From: Beutenbergia cavernae DSM 12333
Lineage (GTDB): Bacteria > Actinomycetota > Actinomycetes > Actinomycetales > Beutenbergiaceae
NCBI RefSeq assembly: GCF_000023105.1
Contig: NC_012669.1
Span: 744,001-808,000, forward strand
Length of the DNA: 64,000 nt
Direction of reading: 5' to 3'
In this document: piece after piece, positions 1 through 8,382 of the stretch
Layout: each line of letters opens with the position of its first letter
How positions within the stretch are numbered: the first letter of the stretch is position 1
Position numbers and translations under genes: made by a program
Notes under the pieces: generated by a model
Database searches by the model: none
What the model saw: only the letters and a program-made list of their open reading frames with translations
What the model was told of the DNA's origin: nothing

Positions 1-77
1 GACGGTAGACCTTCAACTCGACTCGAAGGTCAAGCCGCGGGCCGGCCAAGGAACCCTGGTCAGCGGTTTCCACGGTC

Positions 78-108
78 CTGACCATTCGCAGCCCGTGTCC
101 GGTACGCT
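78..108 (+). promoter_or_regulatory. Candidate cspA promoter
   Basis: CTGACC at 78-83 resembles a -35 box and TACGCT at 103-108 a -10 box, with a 19-base spacer. If it is used, the cold-shock mRNA has a leader of about 125-130 bases, as is usual for csp transcripts. An inverted repeat (TGGTCAG at 57-63, CTGACCA at 78-84) overlaps the -35. No gene is visible in bases 1-117 apart from a small 7-bp hairpin at 8-31. The boxes are weak and were found by eye. Confidence 0.3.
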
Positions 109-240
109 TGAGGGCAGTTGCAGTGCTTTGAGCGTCACATCGGCCCACTCGCGTGGGGCGTGGTTCCATCCGGAGCAGACGGCGAACACCGTGACGGCGA
201 GTCCGACAGTCGGGCTCGTCTCGCTTTGAATGGAGTACCC

Positions 241-444
241 ATGACCATCGGAACCGTGAAGTGGTTCAACGCCGAGAAGGGCTTCGGCTTCATCGCCCCC
301 GAGGACGGCTCTGCTGACGTCTTCGCCCACTACTCGGCGATCGTCGCCGACGGCTTCCGCTCGCTGGAGGAGAACCAGCGCGTGGAGTTCGACGTCACGC
401 AGGGCCCCAAGGGCCCGCAGGCGTCCAACATCCGGCCGCTCTGA
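241..444 (+). CDS. cspA: Cold-shock protein (CspA family)
   Basis: A 67-residue single cold-shock domain that binds single-stranded RNA/DNA and acts as an RNA chaperone in the cytoplasm. The N-terminus has the classic [15 protein letters not shown] (RNP1-type KGFGFI) and the following VFAHYSAI (RNP2-type). The length is exactly that of a one-domain Csp. The ATG at 241 is preceded by GGAG at 232-235. An upstream GTG-like extension in the same frame (from 118) has no Csp similarity and was rejected. The gene is a monocistronic unit: it has its own candidate promoter with a long 5' leader and a strong terminator 16 bases after the stop. Confidence 0.96.
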   Translation: MTIGTVKWFNAEKGFGFIAPEDGSADVFAHYSAIVADGFRSLEENQRVEFDVTQGPKGPQASNIRPL

Positions 445-460
445 GCACCACCGGTCACTG

Positions 461-497
461 AGCACGACGCCCCCGCCACGCGCGGGGGCGTCGTGCT
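461..497 (+). terminator. Terminator after the cold-shock gene
   Basis: A perfect 16-bp stem (461-476 pairing with 482-497) around a 5-base loop, starting 16 bases after the cspA stop. There is no clear T run, which is common in high-GC actinobacteria. It separates cspA from the desaturase gene. Confidence 0.8.
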
Positions 498-557
498 ATC
501 CGCGCCGCGCCCCGGCAACAGACGCCTGCGCCCGGCCCAGCCCCGGAGAGGGACAGC

Positions 558-1646
558 GTGACCGCAGCGACCAGCACCACCGATCGACCCGATGCGCCGA
601 CGCGACCACGCGACGCGCACGTCAACCCGTACACGGAGCTCGCCGCGCGCATCCGCGCCGAGGGCTTCCTCCGTCGCAGGTACGGCTACTACGTCCTGCG
701 CTCCGGCGCCGTTCTCGGCCTGCTCGCGGCGACGACCGCCGCGTTCGTCGTCATCGGCGACTCCTGGTGGCAGATGGTCACCGCCGTGATCTTCGGGGTG
801 CTGTTCACCCAGGCGGCGTTCCTGGGGCACGACGCCGCCCATCGTCAGGTGTTCGCGTCGGGTCCGCGGAACGAGTGGGCGGGCATCCTGCTCGCGAACC
901 TCGTCGTCGGCATCAGCATCGGGTGGTGGCAGAGCAAGCACACCCGGCACCACGCGAACCCGAACAAGGTGGGGGCTGACCCGGACATCGCGCCCGGCGT
1001 CGTGGCGTTCACCGAACGGGTGGCGGACGGACGCCGGACACCGATGGGGCGGTGGCTCACGGCACGGCAGGGCTGGCTGTTCTTCCCGCTGCTGCTCCTC
1101 GAGGGCCTCAACCTGCACGTCCAGGGCGTCCGGCGGGTGCTCGCGCCGGAGCCCGTCAAGCGCCGCGGCCTGGAGATCACGCTGCTCGCCGTGCGCCTGG
1201 TCGGGTTCATGGCCCTGACCTTCTGGGTGCTCTCGCCCGGGGTGGCCTTCGCCTTCCTCGGCGTCCAGCTCGCCGTGTTCGGCGTCTACATGGGCGCGTC
1301 GTTCGCGCCGAACCACAAGGGCATGCCAGTGGTGCCGGCCGACGTCACCATCGACTTCCTCAACCGGCAGGTCCGGATGAGCCGCAACATCAGCGGCGGG
1401 GCGTTCATGGACCTGCTCATGGGTGGCCTCAACCTCCAGGCTGAGCACCACCTGTTCCCGAGCATGCCGCGCCCGAACCTGCGCCGGGTCCAGCCCATCG
1501 TCCGCGCGTACTGCGCCGAGCACGGGATCCCCTACACCGAGACGACGATCTGGCAGTCGTACGGGATCGTGATCCGGTACCTCAACGAGGTCGGCCTGCG
1601 GGCGCGCGACCCGTGGGCGTGCCCGCTCGCCACGCAGCTGCGCTGA
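558..1646 (+). CDS. Membrane fatty acid desaturase
   Basis: A 362-residue integral membrane di-iron desaturase that introduces double bonds into acyl chains, probably of membrane lipids. The three histidine boxes are present: HDAAH at about residues 91-95, HTRHH at about 128-132 and QAEHH at about 294-298. Hydrophobic segments lie at about 50-68, 74-90, 108-125 and 205-245, the usual topology of the family. The start is GTG at 558 with GGAGAGGG at 543-550; no upstream frame is better supported. It follows the cold-shock gene, so a role in cold adaptation of the membrane is plausible but inferred. The exact acyl substrate and regiospecificity cannot be read from sequence. Confidence 0.92.
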   Translation: MTAATSTTDRPDAPTRPRDAHVNPYTELAARIRAEGFLRRRYGYYVLRSGAVLGLLAATTAAFVVIGDSWWQMVTAVIFGVLFTQAAFLGHDAAHRQVFASGPRNEWAGILLANLVVGISIGWWQSKHTRHHANPNKVGADPDIAPGVVAFTERVADGRRTPMGRWLTARQGWLFFPLLLLEGLNLHVQGVRRVLAPEPVKRRGLEITLLAVRLVGFMALTFWVLSPGVAFAFLGVQLAVFGVYMGASFAPNHKGMPVVPADVTIDFLNRQVRMSRNISGGAFMDLLMGGLNLQAEHHLFPSMPRPNLRRVQPIVRAYCAEHGIPYTETTIWQSYGIVIRYLNEVGLRARDPWACPLATQLR

Positions 1647-1708
1647 CGACGCCGCACGGTATGTTCCCCGCGCGTGCCGCCGTGGGTGGTTCGCGGTAGA
1701 CAGAGGGC

Positions 1709-2170
1709 ATGTCGGTACTCCTGCGCTCGGTCGTCCTCGGGCTGGCGGCCGGTGGGCGCTCCACGCTCGCCGTCGCCGCCCCTGTCCTCGTCGCCGCCGG
1801 CCGCCGCCAGGGTGCCGGTCCCGCAGCGGCCCGGTTCGCCGCCGGAGCGGCAGTCGCGGCGGAGCTCTTCGGTGACAAGCTCCCCACGGCTCCTAGCCGC
1901 CTGGAGAGCCCGGCGTTCCTCGGCAGGCTCGTCGCCGGGGCCGTCGGCGGCCTCGCCGTGAGCCGGCTCGCCGGCCGGTCGTGGGGCGCGTCGCTGCTGC
2001 CGGCCGCGGGCGGTGCGGCCGCGGCGTGGGCGGGCTCCGTGGCGGGCGCGTCGTGGCGGGCGGCCGCGGGCCGTTCGGACGTGTCGTTCCTGCGCGACGA
2101 CGCGCGGGCGGCCGTCATCGAGGACGCAGCAGCTCTGCTCCTGGCGCGCGCCTCCGTGGCCGGGCTCTGA
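1709..2170 (+). CDS. Small Ala/Gly-rich membrane protein (DUF4126-like)
   Basis: A 153-residue, very Ala/Gly-rich protein. Its N-terminus (LGLAAGGRSTLAVAAP) recalls the LGLAAGxRS opening of DUF4126 membrane proteins, and hydrophobic stretches lie at about residues 5-30, 40-52, 70-85 and 90-110. No catalytic motif is visible and the function is unknown. The ATG at 1709 is the first good start. The next gene begins 4 bases after its stop, so the two are probably co-transcribed. The family suggestion is tentative; that it is a membrane protein is likely. Confidence 0.7.
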   Translation: MSVLLRSVVLGLAAGGRSTLAVAAPVLVAAGRRQGAGPAAARFAAGAAVAAELFGDKLPTAPSRLESPAFLGRLVAGAVGGLAVSRLAGRSWGASLLPAAGGAAAAWAGSVAGASWRAAAGRSDVSFLRDDARAAVIEDAAALLLARASVAGL

Positions 2171-2173
2171 ATC

Positions 2174-2635
2174 TTGGTCGCGCGCAGCGCCGGACTGCTG
2201 CTCTTTCGCCGCGCGGACGACGCCGTCGAGGTGCTGCTCGGGCACATGGGCGGGCCGCTCTGGTCACGGCGGGAGCGGGCCTGGACGATCCCGAAGGGCG
2301 AGCACGCCGACGACGAGGACCCTCACGACGCCGCCCTGCGCGAGTTCGCGGAGGAGCTGGGGACGGCGGCGCCGCCGGGCGACGACGTCGACCTCGGCGA
2401 GATCCGGCAGCGCGCCGGCAAGGTGGTGCATGCGTGGGCTCGCGAGGCCGACCTCGACGCCTCGACCATCACCAGCAACACGTTCGAGATGGAGTGGCCG
2501 CCGCGATCGGGCCGGCGGCAGTCGTTCCCGGAGCTCGACCGCGCCGCGTGGGTGCCGCTGGCGAAGGCGCGCGGTCTCGTCGTCGCCGGTCAGGTCGAGC
2601 TGCTGGATCGCCTCGCCGAGCGGCTGTCGGGCTGA
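2174..2635 (+). CDS. Nudix hydrolase
   Basis: A 153-residue Nudix hydrolase, which cleaves nucleoside diphosphates linked to another moiety in a Mg-dependent reaction. The full Nudix box Gx5Ex7REUxEExGU is present at about residues 42-64 (ending REFAEELGT). WTIPKG just before it is typical of the NTP-pyrophosphohydrolase/diadenosine-polyphosphate-type subgroup. The start is TTG at 2174, 4 bases after the preceding stop; no ATG or GTG in frame keeps the N-terminal AGLLLFRR strand. The substrate is not predictable. Confidence 0.88.
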   Translation: MVARSAGLLLFRRADDAVEVLLGHMGGPLWSRRERAWTIPKGEHADDEDPHDAALREFAEELGTAAPPGDDVDLGEIRQRAGKVVHAWAREADLDASTITSNTFEMEWPPRSGRRQSFPELDRAAWVPLAKARGLVVAGQVELLDRLAERLSG

Positions 2636-2659
2636 CGCCGGCGCCCTCGGCCGGTCTCG

Positions 2660-2719
2660 CCGAGTGCGTGACTTCGCCCGGACTCCGCGGCGCGTCGGCG
2701 GAAGGGAGCACGCACTCGG
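2660..2719. terminator. Bidirectional hairpin between convergent genes
   Basis: The 11-base arm CCGAGTGCGTG (2660-2670) pairs perfectly with CACGCACTCGG (2709-2719), with further partial pairing inside (CTTC against GAAG). It lies between the 3' ends of the Nudix gene (+) and the tetR gene (-), so it may end both transcripts. Its size (about 60 bases) and structure are like the other intergenic hairpins in this window. Confidence 0.55.
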
Positions 2720-2743
2720 CCGGCCGCGGGCGGATCCGGGACC

Positions 2744-3517
2744 TCAGGCGCCGCCGCGGGCGGCATCGGCGCGCTCGACGATGACGGCGATGCCGTCGAG
2801 CAGCGTCCGCACCCCGAAGCCCTCGGTCCACAGCTCCGCGACGTCCGCGTCGCCGTCGTCGGGCCGGAACGCGGCTGCGAGGTGCGGGAACATCGCCGAG
2901 TCGGCGTGGGCGAGGATCGTGGCCGTGACGTCGGGCGCCGCCGAGCCCGCCGCCGCCTCCTCCACCACGAGACGACCCTCCGCCAGCAGGAACGCAGCCA
3001 TGAGGCCGACGAGCGACAGCTTCTCCCCGGCGGTCAGGCGGGTGCCGCGGAACGCCCCGACCGCCCAGTCGACCCAGCGCATCCGGTTCGGGCCGGTCTC
3101 CATCGTGGTCAGCGTGAGCTGGAACATCCAGGGGTGCTCCTGGATGAGGTCGAGCTGGACGAGCGCCCACCGTTCGAGTGCCGCGCGCCAGTCGTCGTCC
3201 GGCGGCCCGAGCAGGTCGTAGGCGTCGGGGGCGATGCGGTCGGCCATGAGCGCCAGGACGTCGTCCTTGCTGCTGACGTAGCGGTAGAGCGCCATCGTGC
3301 TGACGCCGAGCTCCTTCGCGAGCCTGGACATCGAGAGGGCCGCGAGCCCCTCGTCGTCGGCGACGCCGATCGCCGCCGCCGCGATGGCGTCGACGGTGAG
3401 GGAGGGGCGAGGGCCGCGCCGCGGGAGGCGGTCGGTGCCCCACAGCACGCGCAGCGCGGACGGGACGGCGTCGTCCGGCCGTTCGTCCTCGCGACCCGCG
3501 CGATCCTCGGTGTCCAT
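2744..3517 (-). CDS. TetR/AcrR family repressor of the DrrAB-type exporter
   Basis: A 257-residue TetR-family repressor. The helix-turn-helix lies at about residues 45-85 (SMSRLAKELGVSTMALYRYV), followed by a helical ligand-binding C-terminal domain with RVEALH-free, TetR_C-like features. The start is placed at MDTED (ATG, 3517); longer in-frame versions would run into the operator region. It is divergent from the ABC transporter genes, with a 10-bp perfect inverted repeat between them, so it most likely represses the exporter and itself until a toxic ligand binds. The ligand is unknown. Confidence 0.88.
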   Translation of the reverse strand: MDTEDRAGREDERPDDAVPSALRVLWGTDRLPRRGPRPSLTVDAIAAAAIGVADDEGLAALSMSRLAKELGVSTMALYRYVSSKDDVLALMADRIAPDAYDLLGPPDDDWRAALERWALVQLDLIQEHPWMFQLTLTTMETGPNRMRWVDWAVGAFRGTRLTAGEKLSLVGLMAAFLLAEGRLVVEEAAAGSAAPDVTATILAHADSAMFPHLAAAFRPDDGDADVAELWTEGFGVRTLLDGIAVIVERADAARGGA

Positions 3518-3531
3518 TGACGGCATCCTAG

Positions 3532-3575
3532 AACTGTGTATAGCGTACGCCTGACAGCGTGCACCATACACAGTT
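3532..3575. promoter_or_regulatory. Candidate TetR operator in the tetR-ABC intergenic region
   Basis: AACTGTGTAT (3532-3541) and ATACACAGTT (3566-3575) form a perfect 10-bp inverted repeat with 24 bases between the arms. A small palindrome GCGTACGC (3543-3550) lies inside. The region is the whole gap between the divergent tetR and transporter genes, where a TetR dimer pair would block both promoters. Confidence 0.6.
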
Positions 3576-3588
3576 ACGGGACCCGACC

Positions 3589-4605
3589 ATGGACACAGCT
3601 CACCGAGGCGGCGGGACGGCCGGCGACGTCGTCGTCAGCGCCCAGGGCCTCACCAAGCGCTTCGGCGCCACCCGCGTGCTGGACGGCATCGACCTCGAGC
3701 TGCGCCGCGGCGAGGTCCTCGCGCTCCTCGGCCCGAACGGGGCGGGGAAGACCACGACCGTCCGGATCCTCGCCACCCTGCTGCGACCCGACGCCGGCAG
3801 CGTGAGCGTGTGGGGCCACGACGTCGTCCGCGAGGCACGCCGCGTCCGCGACCTCATCAGCCTCACCGGGCAGTTCGCCGCCGTCGACGAGAAGCTCACC
3901 GGGGCTGAGAACCTCGTGATGATGGGCCGGCTGGCGCACCTGCCGCGCCGCGCCGTCGCACCGCGGGCCGCCGAGCTCCTCGACGCGTTCGGGCTCACGG
4001 ACGCCGCCGACCGGCGCGTCGAGACGTACTCCGGCGGCATGCGGCGTCGCCTCGACCTCGCCGCCGGGCTCCTCGGCCGGCCGAGCGTGATCTTCCTCGA
4101 CGAGCCGACCACCGGGCTCGACCCGCGCAGCCGCCAGGCGATGTGGGACGTGATCCGCGACGTCGTCGCCAACGGCGCGAGCCTCTTCCTCACCACGCAG
4201 TACCTCGAGGAGGCCGACCGGCTCGCCGACCGCATCGCGCTTCTCGACGACGGCGGCATCGTCGCGGAGGGCACCGCCGCGCAGCTCAAGGCGCGGGTGG
4301 GGGAGGCGAGCGTCGAGATCGTCACCGGCGGGGCCGACGACGGCGCCCGGCTCGCCCATGTGTTCGGGGTCACCCCGATCGGGGCGACGGTGCGCGTGCC
4401 GACGGACGGTTCGGTCGGCCACGTCCGCGACGTGCTGGACGCCGTCGACGGCGCCGGGGTCGCTGTCGAACGGTGGGACGTGCGGACGCCGTCGCTCGAC
4501 GACGTGTTCCTCGCCCTCACCGGCCACGCCGCGCGCACCCGGCCAGACGCCGGCAGCGCGACGTCGACCACCGACGAGCAGGACCGGACGGAGGTGGCGG
4601 CATGA
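3589..4605 (+). CDS. ABC exporter ATP-binding protein, DrrA-like
   Basis: A 338-residue ABC ATPase of the drug-resistance DrrA/CcmA class, powering export through the membrane protein encoded next. Walker A GPNGAGKTT lies at about residues 48-56, the signature YSGGM at about 147, Walker B VIFLDEP at about 167-173, and the H-loop position carries Gln (TTQYLEEAD) as is common in DrrA proteins. The C-terminal ~100 residues form the usual DrrA extension. The ATG at 3589 (MDTAH) is preferred over a GTG at 3559, which lies inside the operator. The stop overlaps the start of the permease gene (ATGA), so the two are translationally coupled. The substrate is unknown; antibiotic or toxic lipophile export is inferred. 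Confidence 0.93.
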   Translation: MDTAHRGGGTAGDVVVSAQGLTKRFGATRVLDGIDLELRRGEVLALLGPNGAGKTTTVRILATLLRPDAGSVSVWGHDVVREARRVRDLISLTGQFAAVDEKLTGAENLVMMGRLAHLPRRAVAPRAAELLDAFGLTDAADRRVETYSGGMRRRLDLAAGLLGRPSVIFLDEPTTGLDPRSRQAMWDVIRDVVANGASLFLTTQYLEEADRLADRIALLDDGGIVAEGTAAQLKARVGEASVEIVTGGADDGARLAHVFGVTPIGATVRVPTDGSVGHVRDVLDAVDGAGVAVERWDVRTPSLDDVFLALTGHAARTRPDAGSATSTTDEQDRTEVAA

Positions 4606-5420
4606 CCGCGCTCGCCGCCCGGCCGCCCGCCGACCTCGCCCCCGCGACCTCCGGCGTCGCCCGCCTGCGGGAGTGGTGGCGCGACGCCGCCACGATGTCC
4701 GGCCGAGCGCTGCGCCTCGTCACGCGCGACCCGGACTCGCTCGTGCTGGGCGTGGTCCTGCCGATCATGCTCATGGTGCTGTTCGTGTACGTCTTCGGCG
4801 GCGCGTTCGCCGTCGGGACCGAATACCTCAACTACGTGACCCCCGGCATCATCCTGCTGTGCGCCGGGTACGGCGCCGCGAACACGGCGATCGGCGTCGC
4901 GCGCGATGCCACGACCGGCGTCATCGACCGGTTCCGGTCCATGCCTCCTGCGACGTCGACGGTGCTGGTGGGCCACGTCGTCGCGAGCGCCGCGAAGAAC
5001 CTCGCGACCACCGCCGTCGTGTTCGGTGTCGCGTTCATCATGGGATTCCGGCCGGGAGCCTCGCTGCTCGAGTGGCTGGGCGCCGTCGGCGTCATCCTCC
5101 TCTTCGTGCTCGCGATCACGTGGGTCGCCGTGTTCGTGGGCGTCTCCGTGCGCTCCGAGGAGGCGGCGAGCGGGTTCACGTTCTTCATGCTGTTCCTGCC
5201 GTACGTCTCGAGCGCGTTCGTGCCGCCGGAGACGATGCCCGCCTGGCTGCGCGGCTTCGCCGAGCATCAGCCGGTGACGCCGGTGATCGAGACCATCCGG
5301 GGGCTGCTCGTCGGGACGCCGATGGGCAACGCGCCGCTGCTCGCGGTGGTGTGGTGGGTCGGCATCGGGGCAGCGTTCGCCGTCGCGGCGGGCATCGTGT
5401 TCCGGAACAAGGGACGCTGA
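4602..5420 (+). CDS. ABC-2 type exporter permease, DrrB-like
   Basis: A 272-residue ABC-2 membrane subunit with about six hydrophobic segments (roughly residues 45-65, 75-95, 125-145, 155-180, 190-205 and 240-262). The cytosolic motif DRFRSMP after the second segment and the C-terminal PVTPVIETIRGLL are hallmarks of the ABC-2/DrrB family. It forms the export channel with the ATPase encoded just upstream, with a 4-base overlap. The pair faces a TetR regulator. Confidence 0.92.
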   Translation: MTALAARPPADLAPATSGVARLREWWRDAATMSGRALRLVTRDPDSLVLGVVLPIMLMVLFVYVFGGAFAVGTEYLNYVTPGIILLCAGYGAANTAIGVARDATTGVIDRFRSMPPATSTVLVGHVVASAAKNLATTAVVFGVAFIMGFRPGASLLEWLGAVGVILLFVLAITWVAVFVGVSVRSEEAASGFTFFMLFLPYVSSAFVPPETMPAWLRGFAEHQPVTPVIETIRGLLVGTPMGNAPLLAVVWWVGIGAAFAVAAGIVFRNKGR

Positions 5421-5464
5421 CGCTCGACGGGCGACGCCGGGCGGTCCGTGCCTAGCCTTGTCGC

Positions 5465-6136
5465 ATGGCACAGATCGCGATCGTCGGTGGTCACGGCAAG
5501 ATCGCCCGGCTCCTCATCCCGCTGCTCGTCGCGCGCGGGGACACGCCCGTCGCGCTCATCCGCAACCCGGAGCACGCGCCGGACGTGCGGGACGCGGGCG
5601 GCGTCCCGCGCCTGCTCGACATCGAGGCTCAGGACGCGGCCGCGTTCGCCGGCGCGTTCGGCCGCGCCGACGCCGTCGTCTTCGCGGCCGGGGCCGGTCC
5701 CGACGGGCGGGTCGACCGGAAGACGAGCGTGGACCTGCAGGGAGCGTTGAAGTCGATCGAGGGCGCCCGTTCCGCGGGTGTGCGCCGGTTCGTGCAGGTG
5801 TCGGCGATCGGCGTCGACGAGCCGGTGGGCGACGACGCGACCGAGGTGTGGGCCGCGTACGTCGCCGCGAAGCGGGACGCCGACGCCGCGCTCCGTGACT
5901 CCGGCCTGGAGTGGACGATCATCCGCCCGGCCCGACTCACGGACTCGCCGGGCACGGGGCTCGTCAGCCTCGCGCGGTCCCTCCCCGGGGGCGAGGTGCC
6001 GCGGGCCGACGTCGCGGCGGTGCTCGCCACCGTGCTCGGCAGTCCGTCGAGCGTCGGTCACCAGTGGGACCTCGTGGGCGGCACGACGCCGGTGCTCGAG
6101 GCCGTCGCGACCGCCATCGAGGCCGAGCGCGGCTGA
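5465..6136 (+). CDS. NAD(P)-binding atypical short-chain dehydrogenase (SDR_a5-like)
   Basis: A 223-residue Rossmann protein. The N-terminal IAIVGGHGKIARLLIPLL is the atypical GxxGxxG nucleotide-binding loop of NmrA/SDR_a5 proteins, and WTIIRPARLTD is the conserved late motif of that family. It has a YVAAKRDAD segment in the place of the YxxxK catalytic pair. The substrate is unknown; such proteins are NAD(P)-dependent epimerase/dehydratases or redox sensors. The ATG at 5465 has no clear Shine-Dalgarno, so translation could be leaderless. It converges with the next gene. Confidence 0.85.
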   Translation: MAQIAIVGGHGKIARLLIPLLVARGDTPVALIRNPEHAPDVRDAGGVPRLLDIEAQDAAAFAGAFGRADAVVFAAGAGPDGRVDRKTSVDLQGALKSIEGARSAGVRRFVQVSAIGVDEPVGDDATEVWAAYVAAKRDADAALRDSGLEWTIIRPARLTDSPGTGLVSLARSLPGGEVPRADVAAVLATVLGSPSSVGHQWDLVGGTTPVLEAVATAIEAERG

Positions 6137-6176
6137 GCCACTAGCCTCGCGCGGTCGGGCCCGTCCAGAGGCGGGC

Positions 6177-7275
6177 TCAGCCGTCGGTGCGGATCCAGGT
6201 CTCGTGGTCGCGCAGCACCCCAGGTCTGCGGCTCGCCGGTGACGGCGACGTCGGTGAGCCAGACCGTGCGATCGGCATCCCAGCCGGCGAGCACGGAAGC
6301 TGCGCCGTCGACGGGGACCGCGCGGCCCGCCGTCGTGAGGTAGCCCGCGACCGTGAGGTGCACGCCGTCGTACTCCCGGCCGACGGCCGCCCAGTCGGGG
6401 ATCACCCACGCGCCGTCGCGCCCGGTGGTGCGGAACCAGTCGTGCCGGCGGCACGCCGTCACGTCCAGCGGGTGCCGGCGGCACAGGTCGGCCCAGGCGT
6501 CCGGGCCGGTGATCTCGTACACGCGGGCCTGCGGGGGGACGGCGACGGCGCGGACCGTGGCGGCGCCGTCGTCGAACCGGTCCTCCACGAACCACAGGCC
6601 CGCCGGCCCGCTGGAGCCGAGCGCCCGGGTGGAGCCGGTGAGCGCGTGCGGCGGGATCGACCACCACGAGCCGGAGAACGAGGCGCGGACGTCGCGTGGG
6701 TACTCCCGCGCCGCCCGTTCCTCGGCCTGAGCCGTCTCGGCGCGCCAGGTGGCGAGGTGGTCGACGACGGCGCCCGTGAACGGCGCGTAGATCTGGCTGT
6801 CCCGTGCGTCAAGGGTGGCCACGAGCTGCGCGGACCGCTCGATCGGCGTCGTCCACCAGGCCGCGTGGGGCGCGGAGACGACGGCCTGCGCCGTCGGCAG
6901 CAGCGCCTCTCGGACGTCCGGCGTCGCGGCCAGGACGTCCTCGCCGTCCGGCTCCTGCCAGTAGCGGGCGACGTCGACGGCGTCGCGGAGCGCCACCAGG
7001 AGATCGGCCTCGGTCGGTGACGGCGTGGGCGTGCCGCGGAAGAGCCCCGCCACCTCGGCGGGCGACGGCGTCGGCACCTCGTGCTCCGACGGGTCGGATC
7101 CGTCGGAGACGGCCGTCAGACGCACCCGCGACGTGCCCGCGCCTGGATCCAGCGCGAAGGCCGCGGCGGACGCTGCGACGGCGAGGCCGCCGTCGTCGTC
7201 CCGGACGGCGGTGGCCAGCTCGAGGCAGAGCCGCCGGCCGCGTGGGCCCGCGAGCAGCTCCCTCGCGGAGATCAC
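6177..7275 (-). CDS. Conserved hypothetical protein with a probable 3' frameshift
   Basis: About 365 residues with no recognised domain. It has Trp-rich segments (SGSWWSIPPH; HDWFRTTGRDGAWVIPDWA) and is probably soluble. The raw reading frame runs on to 6058, 79 bases into the opposite-strand SDR gene, and ends in Arg/Pro/Ser-rich sequence. At the CCCC run 6218-6221 (GGGG on the coding strand), losing one base would switch to a frame reading TWVLRDHETWIRTDG and then TGA at 6177-6179, a natural-looking end that removes the overlap. A sequencing error or a true frameshift is likely. The start is GTG at 7275, 7 bases after the aldo/keto reductase stop, so the two form an operon. Confidence 0.6.
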
Positions 7276-7282
7276 GCGCGGC

Positions 7283-8332
7283 TCAGAGCTCGGCGACGCG
7301 GCGCCAGAGGTCGACGCCCGACTCCACGGCGAAGCCGTCGATGTCGGCCAGCTCGTCGTCGGTGAACGACGCGTTCTCGAGCGCGGCGAGGTTCTCGGCG
7401 ACCTGCTCGACCCGCGACGCGCCGATCAGCGTCGAGGCGACGGTCGGGCGGCGCAGCACCCACACGAGCGCCATCTGCGCGAGCGTCTGCCCGCGGCGCC
7501 GAGCGATGCCGGCGAGGCCGCGCACCCGGGCGAGCACGTCGTCGTCGATCCGGATGCCACGGTTCGCGGCGCGCTGGACGCCGTCGGGATCCTCCGCGTA
7601 CCGGTCCGACAGCACGCCCTGCGCGAGCGCCGTGAACGCGATCGCGCCCATGCCGACGTCGTCCAGCACGTCCGTCAGGCCACCCTCCACCCAGCGGTTC
7701 AGCAGGTTGTAGGACGGCTGGTGGATGACGAGCGGCGTGCCGAGCTCGGCGGCGACGGCGGCCGCCTCGCGGGTGCGCTCCGCCGAGTAGGAGGAGATGC
7801 CGACCCAGCGGGCCTTGCCCTGCCGCACGGCCGTGTCGAGCGCGCCGATCGTCTCGGCCACGGGCGTGCCGTCGTCGAACCGGTGGCTGTAGAAGATGTC
7901 GACGTAGTCGAGGTTCATGCGGGCCAGCGACTCGTCGAGGCTGGAGAGCAGGTACCCGCGGGAGCCGAGCTGGCCGTACGGGCCGGGCCACATGTCCCAG
8001 CCGGCCTTCGTCGAGATGATCAGCTCGTGCCGGTACGGCGCGAAGTCCTTGAGCATGACCCGGCCGAAGTTCTCCTCGGCGGCGCCGTACGGCGGGCCGT
8101 AGTTGTTCGCCAGGTCGAGGTGCGTGATGCCGTGGTCGAAGGCGTAGCGCAGGATCTCGCGCTGCGTCGCGAACGGGCGGTCGTCGCCGAAGTTGTACCA
8201 GAGGCCGAGCGAGATCGGCGGGAGCAGCAGGCCGGACGTCCCGACCCGGCGGTAGTCGGTGATCGCGTAGCGGTCTGCCGCGGCGACATACGGGCGGTGG
8301 GTCTCCGGCACGGGGGAGTCGTAGCGAGGCAC
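7283..8332 (-). CDS. Aldo/keto reductase (YghZ/Gpr-like)
   Basis: About 349 residues, a (beta/alpha)8 NADPH-dependent aldo/keto reductase of the L-glyceraldehyde-3-phosphate/methylglyoxal reductase type (YghZ, MgrA). Family features are DLANNYGPPYGAAEENFGR with the catalytic Asp and Tyr, the Lys in STKAG, SHRFDD with the His, and the cofactor segment STLIGASRVEQV. The start as given is GTG at 8332, but it lies inside a strong hairpin. Relatives usually begin around YVAAADRY, so a downstream GTG at 8311 is possible. It reduces small aldehydes, probably for detoxification; the physiological substrate is not known. Confidence 0.9.
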   Translation of the reverse strand: MPRYDSPVPETHRPYVAAADRYAITDYRRVGTSGLLLPPISLGLWYNFGDDRPFATQREILRYAFDHGITHLDLANNYGPPYGAAEENFGRVMLKDFAPYRHELIISTKAGWDMWPGPYGQLGSRGYLLSSLDESLARMNLDYVDIFYSHRFDDGTPVAETIGALDTAVRQGKARWVGISSYSAERTREAAAVAAELGTPLVIHQPSYNLLNRWVEGGLTDVLDDVGMGAIAFTALAQGVLSDRYAEDPDGVQRAANRGIRIDDDVLARVRGLAGIARRRGQTLAQMALVWVLRRPTVASTLIGASRVEQVAENLAALENASFTDDELADIDGFAVESGVDLWRRVAEL

Positions 8333-8362
8333 CCGCCCAGCCTAGGCCGGGCGGGTGCCTCG
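8325..8362 (-). terminator. Terminator hairpin after phoX overlapping the next start
   Basis: A perfect 14-bp stem (8325-8338 with 8349-8362) and a 10-base loop, beginning about 20 bases after the phoX stop on the minus strand. It looks like the phoX terminator, yet its downstream arm covers the annotated start codon of the aldo/keto reductase gene (8330-8332). Confidence 0.7.
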
Positions 8363-8382
8363 GGAACCGTCTCGGGGGAGGG

